Part shown: piece by piece, positions 24,474 to 38,819 of the stretch
How the letters are laid out: each line of letters begins with the position of its first letter
Numbering within the stretch: the stretch's first letter is position 1
Source: Micromonospora sp. WMMD1102
GTDB lineage: Bacteria; Actinomycetota; Actinomycetes; Mycobacteriales; Micromonosporaceae
Direction: 5' to 3'
Length of the DNA: 64,000 nucleotides
NCBI RefSeq assembly: GCF_029626265.1
Contig: NZ_JARUBN010000001.1
Location: 310,001-374,000 of the forward strand
Position numbers and translations under genes: made by a program
The notes under the pieces: model-generated
What the model saw: the letters and a program-made list of their open reading frames with translations, nothing else
Told to the model about the DNA's origin: nothing
The model's database searches: none

Positions 24474-26030
24474 GTGGTAGAGACGGCCTTCGTATCGGCC
24501 ACCATCCCGTACGTCAATGCGCGCCCGCACCTCGGGCACGCCCTGGAGTACGTGGAAGCCGACGCCTACGCGCGTCACCTGGCCTCCCTGGGAGTCGACG
24601 TCTACCTCCTCACCGGTTCCGACGAGAGCTCGCTGAAGAACGTGCTCGCCGCCGAGCGCGAGGGTCTGTCGGCGCGCGAACTGGTGGACCGGAACGTCGA
24701 CCATTTCGTGCGGCTGCTGGACAGGCTCGACATCGGGTACCGGCGGTTCATCCGGACCTCGGTGGACGCCGACCACCTCGACGGCGCCCAGCGCATCTGG
24801 GAGCGGATGAGCGCGGCCGGCGACATCTACTCGCGGGAATACGAGGGCCTCTACTGCGTCGGCTGCGAGCAGTTCTACACCCCGGCCGAACTGGTCGACG
24901 GAAAGTGCCCCGAGCACCTCGTCGAGCCCGAGCCGGTCAGCGAGACCAACTACTTCTTCCGGCTGTCCCGGTATGCCGAGCCCCTGCTCAAAGCCATCGA
25001 GGCGGGCGAGATCCGGGTGGTGCCGCAGACCCGGTCGAACGAGGTGACCAGCTTCGTCCGGGCGGGGCTGGCCGACATCAGCGTCTCGCGCTCGATGAAC
25101 CGGGCCCGTGGTTGGGGCATCACGGTGCCGGACGATCCCTCGCAGGTGATGTACGTCTGGATCGACGCGCTCACCAACTACACCAACGCGCTCGGGTGGT
25201 CGCGGGGCGGGGACGACTACCGGCGGTACTGGGTGGACGCCGCTCGCCGGGTGCACGTCGTCGGCAAGGGGGTGCTGCGCTTCCACGCCGTCTACTGGCC
25301 CGCGATGCTGATCTCCGCCGGCCTGCCGACCCCCACCGAGGTCGTGGTGCACGGCTACATCACCGTGAGCGGCCAGAAGCTGAGCAAGAGCCTCGGAAAC
25401 GCCGTCGACCCGGCCGAGCTGATCGAGCGGTACGGCGTCGACGCCGTACGGTACTTCCTGCTCGCGGACTTCTCCCCGTTCGGCGACGGGGACTTCTCCG
25501 AGGAGCGCCTGGTCACCCGCTACAACACCGATCTCGCGAACGGCCTCGGCAACCTGCTCAGCCGGGCGACGAGCATGACGCTGCGCTATCGCGACGGCGT
25601 CGTGCCGGCGGCCGGCGAGGCGGGTGCGCCCGAGGCGTCGCTGGCGCGGCAGGTGCGCGACAGCGCGGCGGGATCGCTCGACGCGATGGCCGGATACGAC
25701 CACAAGCAGGCGCTGACCCGCATCTGGGACCTGGTCCGGCGTACCAACGCCTATGTGGACGAACGCGCGCCGTGGAAGCTGGCGAAGGCCGCCGACGCGG
25801 GCGACACCGCCGCCTCGGACGCGCTTGACACCACACTGCACCACCTGGTGGCAGCCGTTCGACAGCTCGGGGCGCTCGTCTCGCCGTTCCTGCCCGGTCC
25901 GGGTGCGGCGATCCTGGCGGCGGTCGGCTCGTCCTCGGCCCCCGTGCCCCCGGCGGCGGCCTGGCTGGACGGCGTCGCGGGGACGACCGTCAGCAAGCCA
26001 CCGGCGCTCTTCCCACGCCTGGAGACGTAG
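24474..26030 (+). CDS. Methionyl-tRNA synthetase, divergent second-type copy
   Basis: A 518-residue class I synthetase. HIGH-type motif PHLGH is at 18-22, zinc knuckle cysteines C128 and C131 (CVGC) and C145 with a nearby His, WIDAL in the active-site region, and KLSKS at 302-306. The anticodon-binding domain follows (RTNAYVDERAPWKLAK). Unusual is LLTGSDESSLKN where standard enzymes have GTDEHGQK. No C-terminal tRNA-binding domain is present. Standard actinobacterial MetRS is longer (about 600 residues), so this is probably an extra paralogue. Some bacteria use second MetRS types for inhibitor resistance; that role is inference. GTG 24474 follows GGGGGAG. An IS5 end lies 21 nt upstream. Confidence 0.85.
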   Translation: MVETAFVSATIPYVNARPHLGHALEYVEADAYARHLASLGVDVYLLTGSDESSLKNVLAAEREGLSARELVDRNVDHFVRLLDRLDIGYRRFIRTSVDADHLDGAQRIWERMSAAGDIYSREYEGLYCVGCEQFYTPAELVDGKCPEHLVEPEPVSETNYFFRLSRYAEPLLKAIEAGEIRVVPQTRSNEVTSFVRAGLADISVSRSMNRARGWGITVPDDPSQVMYVWIDALTNYTNALGWSRGGDDYRRYWVDAARRVHVVGKGVLRFHAVYWPAMLISAGLPTPTEVVVHGYITVSGQKLSKSLGNAVDPAELIERYGVDAVRYFLLADFSPFGDGDFSEERLVTRYNTDLANGLGNLLSRATSMTLRYRDGVVPAAGEAGAPEASLARQVRDSAAGSLDAMAGYDHKQALTRIWDLVRRTNAYVDERAPWKLAKAADAGDTAASDALDTTLHHLVAAVRQLGALVSPFLPGPGAAILAAVGSSSAPVPPAAAWLDGVAGTTVSKPPALFPRLET

Positions 26031-26074
26031 CCTGGCACAGCGGATGTCGACGGGAGCGACGGGGAGGCGGACAG

Positions 26075-26569
26075 GTGTTGACCGGAATCGTCCTGGGGGG
26101 CGCCGCGATGACCACCGGGCTGGTGGCCGGCGTCTTCGTGCTGTACGCGCACACGATCATGCCGGGCCTGGGCCGCACCGACGACCGTACCTTCGTGGGC
26201 GCGTTCCAAGCGGTCGACCGGGCGATCATCAATCCGTGGTTCATGTCGTGCTTCTTCGGAGCGCCGATCCTCACCGGGCTCTCCGCCGTGCTGCGCCTGC
26301 GGGCGGACACCGACGACGGGCTGCCGTGGATCGCCGCCGCGTTCCTGCTGTACCTGGCGGTGATCGTGATCACCCTGGCGGTGAACGTACCGGCGAACGA
26401 CGCGATCAAGGCGGCCGGTGACCCGGACGGGATCGCCGACCTCGCCCGGGTACGCCGGGACTTCGGCGAGGCGCGGTGGCGGGCGTGGAACCTGCTCCGG
26501 GTCGTACTGACCGGGACGGCGTTCGGCTGCCTGCTCGTCGCTCTCGTCAGCTACGGCCGGCAGGGCTGA
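26075..26569 (+). CDS. DUF1772 (anthrone-oxygenase-like) membrane protein
   Basis: A 164-residue protein with four membrane segments. It reads GLVAGVFVLYAHTIMPGLGR near the start, IINPWFMSCFFGAP in the second segment, NVPANDAIKAAG, then ARWRAWNLLRVVLTGTAFGCLLVALVSY. The N-P-x-N and W-x3-N motifs are those of DUF1772/anthrone oxygenase-like proteins. Function in bacteria is unknown. GTG 26075 is preceded by GGGGAGG. It follows the MetRS gene by 44 nt on the same strand, so co-transcription is possible. Confidence 0.8.
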   Translation: MLTGIVLGGAAMTTGLVAGVFVLYAHTIMPGLGRTDDRTFVGAFQAVDRAIINPWFMSCFFGAPILTGLSAVLRLRADTDDGLPWIAAAFLLYLAVIVITLAVNVPANDAIKAAGDPDGIADLARVRRDFGEARWRAWNLLRVVLTGTAFGCLLVALVSYGRQG

Positions 26570-26676
26570 CCCGGCACCGGCCGCGCGGCGTGACCGACAC
26601 CGGCGGGGCCGGTGATCCGCCCCGCCGAGCGGCCGGGTTGCCGGCGGGACTTGCCGGCAGCCCCGAGGATGTAGGC

Positions 26677-26928
26677 ATGGAGATTTTCCGCAACTGGTGG
26701 GTCCGCCTGACCGCAGTGCTCGGTACGGCGGCGTTGACAGTGTTCGTACCGGCCGTGGCCTGGGCGTCGAGCGGACCCGGGGAGCTGGTCCTGGAGGCTG
26801 CCCGTGGCCGCCGGGCCCGGGGCAGCTTCGGGATATGGGGCCTGGTCTGCTGTCTGATCGTGGTCGGCGGGATCGTCGCCGTCCTGGTCCTGGTGATGCG
26901 CAACCGCGGGCGGGGCGGAAAGGGCTGA
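26677..26928 (+). CDS. Small exported or membrane protein, unknown
   Basis: An 83-residue protein with a signal-like N-terminus (WWVRLTAVLGTAALTVFVPAVAWA, residues 7-30), a short basic middle (AARGRRARG) and a second hydrophobic helix (WGLVCCLIVVGGIVAVLVLVM, about 55-75, given in part) before a basic end (RNRGRGGKG). The layout suits a small membrane protein. GAGGATG precedes ATG 26677. No family recognised. Confidence 0.5.
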   Translation: MEIFRNWWVRLTAVLGTAALTVFVPAVAWASSGPGELVLEAARGRRARGSFGIWGLVCCLIVVGGIVAVLVLVMRNRGRGGKG

Positions 26929-26956
26929 CCGGCCCGGTCGGCTGCCCCCGTGCCGT

Positions 26957-27022
26957 CGGAGTGCAAGGAAGGGCCCCCGCTACAACAGAAAGCGATAACG
27001 GGGGGCCCTTCCTTGCACTCCG
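26957..27022. repeat. Palindromic intergenic repeat, bidirectional terminator (copy 1)
   Basis: Perfect 22-bp arms (26957-26978 and 27001-27022, containing GCAAGGAAGGGCCCCC) surround a loop with ACAACAGAAAGCGATAAC. It lies between the convergent genes ending at 26928 and 27032, so it can terminate both. A second copy with the same loop is at 58633-58688, so this is a dispersed family. Confidence 0.85.
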
Positions 27023-27031
27023 GGAACCCGT

Positions 27032-28429
27032 TCAGCTGGTCAGCGCGGCGTTCGCCTGGTTGATGAAGGACGCCGCCGCCGCACGTGGCGAGGCCCGGCC
27101 GAACTGGACGTCCTCGGCCACCTGGATCAGCAGCTGCTTGATCGTGGCGTGCCCCTTCGGCGGCGGCACCGGCGCCGACCCGAACTTCTCCGTCATGGTG
27201 GTCTCGAAGTCGACCGACTTCTTCATGCTCTCGTCGGTCAGCGACGCCTCCACGGCCCGCCGTACGTCCAGGTTGGCGCTCAGCCCACGCTCGGTGCCGA
27301 GGATCTCGCCAGCCACGGCGTCGTTGACCAGGAAGTCGATGACGTGCACGACGGTGTCCGGGTGCCGGGTCCCCCGGTAGGCGGCCCAGTAGAGCGAGGC
27401 TCGGGCCCAGTGCGCGGCCGGGTCGCCGGGATAGCTCACCACCCCGAGTTGGTCCTTAGTGAGCTTCTGCAACTCGGGCAGCTGGTTCGACCAGACGAAC
27501 GAGGTCGCGGCTTGGCCGCTGGTCACCAGCTGCTTCGTCACGTCACCGCTGTTCGCGGGCTGGGTCACCGAGGCCGGCGGGGCGGCACCGCGCTGCCGGG
27601 CCCCGGCCCACAACTCGAACCAGCGGGTCAGGTCGTTCTCGGTGAAGCCGACCTGCCGGCCCCGGTAGAGCTCCTTGTCCTGCGACCGCAGCCAGAGCCA
27701 GAGTGCCTTGTAGTCGGCGGACGGGTCCATGGTGCCGAAGACGTCGCCGTCGCTGCGCTCGGAGACCTGCTCGGCCCAGGCCAGGTATTCCTGGTAGGAC
27801 ATTCCGATCGTCGGTTCCGGGATGTCGAGCCGGTCGAGCAGGCTCTTGTTGTAGATCAGGCCGGGGGTGTTCTCCGCCGCCGCGGCGGCGACCGTACGGC
27901 CGGTGACCTGGCTGGACTGGGCCAGCCCGGCCGGCAGCTTCCGCAGGTCCAGTACGTCGGTCCGGACGTAGTCGGTGAGGTCCAGCAGGATCTCCCGCTG
28001 GGCGTACTCGGTGAGGTAGTTGTCGTCGATCTGGAAGATGTCCGGGGCGTTGCCGGCGGCGGCCTCGATGGAGAGCCGGTCGAAGTAGCCGGCGTTGCCC
28101 TGGTGGGTGAACTTGAACGTGACGTGCGGGTAGCGCTTGGTGTAGACCTCCAGCGCCTGCTTGGTCAGCTCGGCCCGCCGATCGCCGCCCCACCAGAAGA
28201 CGGAGATCTTCGCGCTGTTGTCCCTGGGTGCGGCTTCCTCGCCGGTGCAGCCGGCGGCGAGCGCGGTGACGACCACGAGCAGCGCGGCACCCAGCCGCCG
28301 GCGTAGCCGGCCGCCGGCAGGTCCGCCCGCTGTGGAACGTCCGCCCGGGACGGGGACTCTGGCGGAGACGTGGGCGCTGTTCGGCCCGGGAGGTTCGTTG
28401 GCCACGGGGGAGGGGGAGGGAAAAGGCAC
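27032..28429 (-). CDS. ABC transporter sugar-binding lipoprotein (ABC type 1 SBP)
   Basis: A 465-residue solute-binding protein. The N-terminus is long and Pro/Ser-rich, then LGAALLVVVTALAAGC is the lipobox (Cys about residue 60). The mature domain has ISVFWWGGDRRAELTKQALEVYTKRYP, FDRLSIEAAAGNAPDIFQIDD and NTPGLIYNKSLLDRLDIPEP, the hallmarks of the MalE/SBP_bac_1 family. GTG 28429 is preceded by AGGAG at 6 nt, so longer N-termini (to 28519) are less likely. No permease or ATPase genes are beside it, so it is an orphan binding protein or serves a distant transporter. The repeat at 26957-27022 terminates it. Confidence 0.9.
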   Translation of the reverse strand: MPFPSPSPVANEPPGPNSAHVSARVPVPGGRSTAGGPAGGRLRRRLGAALLVVVTALAAGCTGEEAAPRDNSAKISVFWWGGDRRAELTKQALEVYTKRYPHVTFKFTHQGNAGYFDRLSIEAAAGNAPDIFQIDDNYLTEYAQREILLDLTDYVRTDVLDLRKLPAGLAQSSQVTGRTVAAAAAENTPGLIYNKSLLDRLDIPEPTIGMSYQEYLAWAEQVSERSDGDVFGTMDPSADYKALWLWLRSQDKELYRGRQVGFTENDLTRWFELWAGARQRGAAPPASVTQPANSGDVTKQLVTSGQAATSFVWSNQLPELQKLTKDQLGVVSYPGDPAAHWARASLYWAAYRGTRHPDTVVHVIDFLVNDAVAGEILGTERGLSANLDVRRAVEASLTDESMKKSVDFETTMTEKFGSAPVPPPKGHATIKQLLIQVAEDVQFGRASPRAAAASFINQANAALTS

Positions 28430-28632
28430 GACAACTCCTGACGACAGCGGGTCAGCTGTGGCGGCAACCGGATCATTTACACAGTCGACCTCGGCGGGTG
28501 TCAACGCCCGTACGGGCAAGATCGCCCAACCGCCACCCGGAACGGCCCGGCTGTCCGACTCCGCTGTCCGACCCGGCCCGGCGGCTCGGGCCGGACCGGG
28601 CCCGGCCCGGCCAGCGTGATGTACTTGGGCAC

Positions 28633-29463
28633 GTGGAACTGCTGCATTCGGGCAAGGTCCGGGACGTCTACGCCGACGGCGACGACCTGGTCCTGGTCGC
28701 CTCGGACCGGGTCTCGGTCTACGACGTGGCGCTGCCGACCCCGATCCCGGACAAGGGCAAACTGCTCACCACGCTCTCGCTCTGGTGGTTCGAGCAGCTC
28801 GCCGACCTGGTGCCGAACCACGTCGTCTCGGCCACCGACGTGCCGGCCGGGTGGGCCGGGCGGGCGATCCGGGTACGCCGGCTGGAGATGATCCCGGTCG
28901 AGTGCATCGCGCGCGGCTACCTCACCGGTTCCGGCATGAAGGAGTACGAGCGGACCGGTGCGGTCTGCGGCGTGCCGCTGCCGGCCGGGCTGGTGGAGGC
29001 GTCGATCCTGCCCGAGCCGATCTTCACCCCGACCACCAAGGCGCCGCAGGGCGAGCACGACGAGGCGATCACCTTCGCCGACGTGGTGGCGAAGGTCGGC
29101 GCCGAGACCGCCGAGCGGCTGCGTGAGACCACCCTGGCCGTCTACCGGCGCGGCGCCGAACTCGCCGCCGACCGGGGCATCCTGGTCGCCGACACGAAAC
29201 TCGAGTTCGGCTGGGCGCCGGACGGCACGATGGTGCTCGGCGACGAGCTGCTGACCTCCGACTCGTCCCGGTTCTGGCCGGCCGACTCCTACCAGCCCGG
29301 CCGGGAGCAGCTCAACCTGAGCAAGCAGTTCGTCCGGGACTGGGCGGTCGGCACCGGCTGGGACAGGACCGGGCCGGCCCCGGAGATGCCGCCGGAGGTC
29401 GTCGAGGTGGCCCGGACCCGCTACGTCGAGGTGTACGAGCAGCTCACCGGCCGCCACTGGTAG
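28633..29463 (+). CDS. purC: Phosphoribosylaminoimidazole-succinocarboxamide synthase
   Basis: A 276-residue SAICAR synthetase (purine pathway, ATP + CAIR + aspartate). It opens (GTG) VELLHSGKVRDVYADGDD, the family's ATP-binding start, followed by LVLVASDRVSVYDVALPTPIP, IPVECIARGYLTGSGMKEYE and FTPTTKAPQGEHDE; all are signature segments. LILVADTKLEFG-type sequence (GILVADTKLEFGW) holds the metal site. Length is as expected for the family. It is divergent from the sugar-binding gene by 203 nt and overlaps the convergent glycosyltransferase 3' end by 20 nt. Confidence 0.96.
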   Translation: MELLHSGKVRDVYADGDDLVLVASDRVSVYDVALPTPIPDKGKLLTTLSLWWFEQLADLVPNHVVSATDVPAGWAGRAIRVRRLEMIPVECIARGYLTGSGMKEYERTGAVCGVPLPAGLVEASILPEPIFTPTTKAPQGEHDEAITFADVVAKVGAETAERLRETTLAVYRRGAELAADRGILVADTKLEFGWAPDGTMVLGDELLTSDSSRFWPADSYQPGREQLNLSKQFVRDWAVGTGWDRTGPAPEMPPEVVEVARTRYVEVYEQLTGRHW

Positions 29464-30778
29464 CCGACGGCGCGCCCCTGCCCCTGCCCCCGGCCGTGAC
29501 GGCCGCCGTAGCCGTGGCGATTGCCGTAGTCGTGCCGGCGGTCGCGACCGTGGGGGCGGTCAGGGGCTCGGCGGGTACCGGCAGGTCGTGCGCGGCCAGG
29601 AAGCCGGCCACCGCCGTCGACCACGGGAAGCGCTCGGCCTGACGGCGGGCCGCCGCCCGGCGTTCCGGCGCCGGCCGGCCGGCCAGCTCCAGCACGGCCT
29701 CGGTGTAGCCCGGCCCCTCGCCCGGCGCGGCCAGCCCGGCCGGACCGAGCACCTCCGGCAGGGCGCTCTGGTCGCTCGCCACCACCGGGGTACCACTGGC
29801 CAGCGCCTCCAGGGCGGCCAGGCCGAACGTCTCCACCGGCCCCGGTGCCAGCACCACGTCGGCGGTGGCGAGCAGCCGGGCCAGCAGGTCCCGGTCGGCG
29901 ACGTGCCGGAGGAACCGGACCGGCAGGTCGTACCGAGCGGCTGTCGCGCGAAGCCGGTCCCGGCGCGGCCCGTCGCCGACCACCACCAGCACCGCCGGTA
30001 CGCCCCGGTCCCGCAGCCCGGCCAGCGCGGCGAGGGACCGCTCGGGGCGTTTCTCCGGCGAGAGCCGGCCACAGTGCAGCAGGAGCAGCTCGTCGGGTCG
30101 GGCATGGCCGGCGCGCAGCCGAGGGTCGTACCGGTCCGGCCGGAAGTGGTCGAGGTCGACGCCGAGCGGTACCTGGGTCAGGTTGGCGGCGCCGATCCGC
30201 CGGAACTCCGCCGCCGCCCACGAGGTGGTGCAGACGATCCGGTCGTGCCCGGCGACGGTGCGCCTGTTGAGCCGGTCGGCCACCCGGCGCACCCGGTCGT
30301 CGGTGACCAGCCGGGCCTGCCTGCCGTTGTCGAGCCGGGCCTGCCCGTCGTCGACCAGCCGAGGCCGGCTGCCGGCTGCCGGCCCGGCGTGGCCGCCGGG
30401 GAGCAGCCGGAGCAGACCGTCGAGGCTCTCGTGCGACACCATCATGCTCGGCACGCCGTGCCGGCGGGCCCAGGCGCCGGTCCAGCGCAGCGTGGTCCGG
30501 TCGGAGATCTCCAGCCGGTCGGGGCGCAGCTGTCGCAGCAGCCGGGCCAGGCGTACCCGGTCGACGATCACCCGGTAACCGCCCATCCCCGGTACGGCCG
30601 GACTGGCGAGCGTGATCACCCGACCCTGCTCGGTCCACTCGTCGCGGTCGTACCGGCCGGGCATCACCAGCACCGGCTCGTGCCCGGCGGCGGCGTACCC
30701 GGCGCCGAGCTGGCGCAGTGCGGTACGCAGCCCACCCGAACTTCCCGTGATGAAGTTGGCCAGCCGCACGATCCTCAT
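29444..30778 (-). CDS. GT4-family glycosyltransferase
   Basis: A 444-residue GT-B glycosyltransferase. Residues 1-40 hold the acceptor-side glycine loop (NFITGSSGGLRTALRQLG). The donor-side region has LLHCGRLSPEKRPERSL, VVVGDGPRRDRL and PVETFGLAALEALASGTPVVAS with the E-x7-E motif. The middle (residues about 150-185) has an Arg/Asp-rich insertion and the C-terminus is a Thr/Ala-rich tail. Its ATG overlaps the TGA of the upstream glycosyltransferase by 4 bp (ATGA), so the two are translationally coupled. Phosphatidylinositol mannoside or glycolipid mannosylation is likely for such pairs, but not provable here. Confidence 0.85.
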   Translation of the reverse strand: MRIVRLANFITGSSGGLRTALRQLGAGYAAAGHEPVLVMPGRYDRDEWTEQGRVITLASPAVPGMGGYRVIVDRVRLARLLRQLRPDRLEISDRTTLRWTGAWARRHGVPSMMVSHESLDGLLRLLPGGHAGPAAGSRPRLVDDGQARLDNGRQARLVTDDRVRRVADRLNRRTVAGHDRIVCTTSWAAAEFRRIGAANLTQVPLGVDLDHFRPDRYDPRLRAGHARPDELLLLHCGRLSPEKRPERSLAALAGLRDRGVPAVLVVVGDGPRRDRLRATAARYDLPVRFLRHVADRDLLARLLATADVVLAPGPVETFGLAALEALASGTPVVASDQSALPEVLGPAGLAAPGEGPGYTEAVLELAGRPAPERRAAARRQAERFPWSTAVAGFLAAHDLPVPAEPLTAPTVATAGTTTAIATATAAVTAGGRGRGAPSATSGGR

Positions 30779-31971
30779 GCGGCCCTGCCGTCCACGGCGG
30801 ACCCGGTTGCCTGGCGCAGCCGGAACAGCCGGCCCGGCCGGGGTGCGGGCACCGCCGGTGCCTCGGCGAGCACCGCCGAATAGTGCCCGAGCAACTCGTC
30901 GCCGACCGCGGCCCAGGTACGCCCGCGCACCGCCGCCCGCCCCGCCCGGCCGTACTCCGCCCGGCGATGCGGGTCGGCGACCAGCCCCGCGACCGCGGCG
31001 GTGAACGCCTCCGGGTCGTCCGGCGGGACGAGGTGACCGGTCCGGCCATCCCGGACCAGGTCCAGTGGCCCACCGGCGGCCGGCGCCACCACGGGCAGCC
31101 CGCTGGCCATCGCCTCCTGCACCGTCTGGCCGAACGTCTCGTACGGCCCGGTGTGCGCGAAGACGTCGAGGCTGGCGTAGATCCGGGCCAGCTGCCGGCC
31201 GTGCCGGGCGCCGACGAAGAGCGCCTGCGGCAGCGCCCGGCGCAGCGCCGGGGCGGCCGGGCCGTCGCCGACCACCACCACCCGGACCCCGGGTAGGGTG
31301 CTCGCCCCGGCCAGCAGCTCCACCCGCTTCTCCACCGCCAGCCGGCCCACGTAGCCGACCAGCACCTCGCCGCCGGGAGCGAGGACCCGGCGCAGCGCGG
31401 CGCTGCGGTGCTCCGGCCGGAACCGCTCGCTGTCCACCCCGCGCTGCCAGAGCCGGATCCGCCCGATGCCGTGCTCGGCGAGCGCGGCGGCGGTGGCGGT
31501 GGACGGGGCCAGCGTACGGCTCGCCGCGTTGTGCACCCGGCGCAGCCAGCGCCACGCCGCGGCCTCGGTCAGCCGCACCCGGTACGCCCGCGCGTAGGCG
31601 GCGACGTCGGTCTGGTAGACCGCCACCGAGGGCAGTCCCATCGTCCGGGCCGTCGCGACGCCTCGGGCGCCGAGCACGAAGGGGCTGGCCAGGTGCACCA
31701 GGTCGGCGTCGTGCCCGCGCAGCGCCGCCGCCAGCTCCCGCCCCGGCAGGCCGAGCCGGAACTGCGGGTACCCGGGCATCGGCACCGAGGGCAGGCGTAC
31801 CACCGGGTAGGGCAGCGCGTCGGTGGCGTACCGGGTGCCGGGCGCCGGTTGCGGGGCGATCACCAGGGGCCGGTGACCGCTCCGTACCAGGTGCTCGGCG
31901 ACCCGTACGACCGAGTTCGCCACCCCGTTGACGTCCGGCGGAAAGGACTCCGTGACGATCGCGATCCGCAT
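30775..31971 (-). CDS. GT4-family mannosyltransferase-like (MgtA/GtfA type)
   Basis: A 398-residue GT-B enzyme. It opens MRIAIVTESFPPDVNGVANS, the start of GDP-mannose-dependent alpha-mannosyltransferases such as MgtA (Rv0557). It continues with LVHLASPFVLGARG, VAVYQTDVAAYARAY, IRLWQRGVDSERFRP and GPYETFGQTVQEAMASGLPVVAP with the E-x7-E donor motif. First gene of a two-gene unit with the downstream GT4, coupled by ATGA. Role: probably mannosylation of an envelope glycolipid, by homology. Confidence 0.88.
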   Translation of the reverse strand: MRIAIVTESFPPDVNGVANSVVRVAEHLVRSGHRPLVIAPQPAPGTRYATDALPYPVVRLPSVPMPGYPQFRLGLPGRELAAALRGHDADLVHLASPFVLGARGVATARTMGLPSVAVYQTDVAAYARAYRVRLTEAAAWRWLRRVHNAASRTLAPSTATAAALAEHGIGRIRLWQRGVDSERFRPEHRSAALRRVLAPGGEVLVGYVGRLAVEKRVELLAGASTLPGVRVVVVGDGPAAPALRRALPQALFVGARHGRQLARIYASLDVFAHTGPYETFGQTVQEAMASGLPVVAPAAGGPLDLVRDGRTGHLVPPDDPEAFTAAVAGLVADPHRRAEYGRAGRAAVRGRTWAAVGDELLGHYSAVLAEAPAVPAPRPGRLFRLRQATGSAVDGRAA

Positions 31972-32084
31972 GCGCCCACCGTCGTGCAGGTCCCCACCGT
32001 CCAGGTCACGCCATCATGACCTGCCGGCGAACTGTCAGCGACGATGCGAGGAGCGCCACGGCCGTGCCACCCGGTCCGGTCCGG

Positions 32085-37261
<5,177 letters not shown>

Positions 37262-37456
37262 CTTCGCCCTCGCCCTCGCTTCCGCCTGTCGCTCGTCGGC
37301 CCGGCCGTTGGTCGCTCGTCGTGGTCGGTCCGTCGACTGTCCGGAGTTGATTGTCCGGGTCGGCGGCCCGAAGCCGGACAACGAGTCGGCGACTAGACAT
37401 CTCCTCAGCGGGGGTGCGACAGGCGCCCCACCAGGCAGATCACGAGGTGATCAGAA

Positions 37457-38014
37457 ATGCGTTCCACTTTGTTCCGCAGTCCGCTCCGGTTCCGTCCGCT
37501 CGGGGTGGCGGCGGTCCTGCTCGGACTGACCGTGGCCCTGCTCGCCGGTACGGCCTCGCCGGCCAGCGCCGCGATCATCACGGTGCAGGACGGTTTCGAG
37601 GGCAACCAGGCGGCGAACTGGAGCTTCACCCACACCGGTGACGGCACCGGCGGGATCAGCTCGTTGCAGACCCACACCGGGGTCAAGGACGGGTTCCTCT
37701 CGATGCGCAGCGCCGGGTTCTCCTCGGTCGGCCGGCGGGTCTTCCTGCCGGCGACCACGAGCTGCACGGCGGGCATCTGGGTCAACCCGGTACTTGCCAC
37801 CCAGCAGATCAACTTCGAGATCATCGAGCCGGTCAGTTTTACGTACGTGGCGTTGCAGACGGTGGTGCTCAGCGGTGACGCGCCGTACACCTTCGTCTCC
37901 ACCTCGTGGAACCACGGCCCGACGGACATCCTGGTCCGGGTCTCGCTGATCGGCGCCAACGGCGTGCAGAAGGGCACCTGGGTCGACGACCTGGGCATCC
38001 TCTGCCACACCTGA
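37457..38014 (+). CDS. Secreted protein of unknown function
   Basis: A 185-residue exported protein. The signal peptide (RFRPLGVAAVLLGLTVALLAG, cleavage near ASPASAA) ends at about residue 38. The mature part starts IITVQDGFEGNQAANWSFTH and is rich in beta-type sequence (VSFTYVALQTVV, FVSTSWNHGPTDILVRVSL), ending with GTWVDDLGILC, typical of jelly-roll carbohydrate-binding-like modules. Two cysteines (SCTAG and LC) may form a disulfide. GAGGTGATC precedes ATG 37457. It is divergent from the nSTAND gene (195-nt gap). Function not known. Confidence 0.6.
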   Translation: MRSTLFRSPLRFRPLGVAAVLLGLTVALLAGTASPASAAIITVQDGFEGNQAANWSFTHTGDGTGGISSLQTHTGVKDGFLSMRSAGFSSVGRRVFLPATTSCTAGIWVNPVLATQQINFEIIEPVSFTYVALQTVVLSGDAPYTFVSTSWNHGPTDILVRVSLIGANGVQKGTWVDDLGILCHT

Positions 38015-38226
38015 GCAATCTCCGGAGGTGACTCGAGGTGACCTTCCGAGCGTGGGCGCCACTCCCGGTTCCGGGGTGGCGCCCTGCCGTGCCGGGCGCA
38101 GGTGGTGCGGTTCGCAGGCTGTCGAGCTGCCCCGCTCATGCACCCACGACCGACCGGCCATCCAGAACCGCAGAAGCGTCATCCGGGACCGCAGGACGCG
38201 TCGTCCGGTGCCGGGCAGCGCCGTCG

Positions 38227-38688
38227 TCAGGTGCCGGAGTCACCGGCACCGGCGTCGGTCAGGTTGGCGCTGATCCGCACGGTGGTGCCCTCCGGACCGC
38301 TGCGCACAAGCATCTCGTCGCTGAGCTGCCGGGCCAGCCAGAGCCCCCAGCCGCCGGCGATCTCCGGAGCCGGTCGCCGCCGGTCGTCGATCCGTTCGGT
38401 CCGGATGCCGGCACCGTTGTCGGAGACGAGGCAGTAGAGAATTTCGCCGGTACGCCACAGGCGCAGCCAGCCCTGCCCGCCGCCGTGGCGTACCGCGTTG
38501 GTGATCAGCTCGTTGACGGCGAGTACGAAGTCGTCCAGCCGTGTCCCGTCGAGACCGGCTTCCCCCGCGCACGCCGTCACGGTGTGCCGGAGCTCGGTCA
38601 CCCGGTCGCCGTCGAAGGTCTCGGCGAGCAGTGGCGGTGACCCGTCCGAGGCGACAGCCGTGGGCGCGAGGGGATCTGTGTCGCTCAT
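38227..38688 (-). CDS. RsbW-like anti-sigma/ATP-binding protein (HATPase_c_2)
   Basis: A 153-residue serine kinase-like ATPase. It starts MSDTDPLAPTAV and carries the GHKL motifs: N box LAVNELITNAVRHGGGQGWL (VNELxTNAxxHG), G1 VSDNGAGI and G2 GGWGLWLA. These match the actinobacterial RsbW/SpoIIAB-type regulators that bind a sigma factor or anti-anti-sigma partner. No partner gene is beside it. ATG 38688 is chosen over GTG 38733. It lies 131 nt from the divergent sensor kinase gene. Confidence 0.85.
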   Translation of the reverse strand: MSDTDPLAPTAVASDGSPPLLAETFDGDRVTELRHTVTACAGEAGLDGTRLDDFVLAVNELITNAVRHGGGQGWLRLWRTGEILYCLVSDNGAGIRTERIDDRRRPAPEIAGGWGLWLARQLSDEMLVRSGPEGTTVRISANLTDAGAGDSGT

Positions 38689-38819
38689 GGCCGTCCCACT
38701 GCTGCTCGTCGAGTCCTTTCGTGGCTTTCCCACCCTACGTCAGGGTATGTAGCTGCGCATCCGGGCCACCGGGTCGGGAAGACGGGTGCACGGGTCGTCC
38801 CGCCGAGGGCGGTTGTGCG

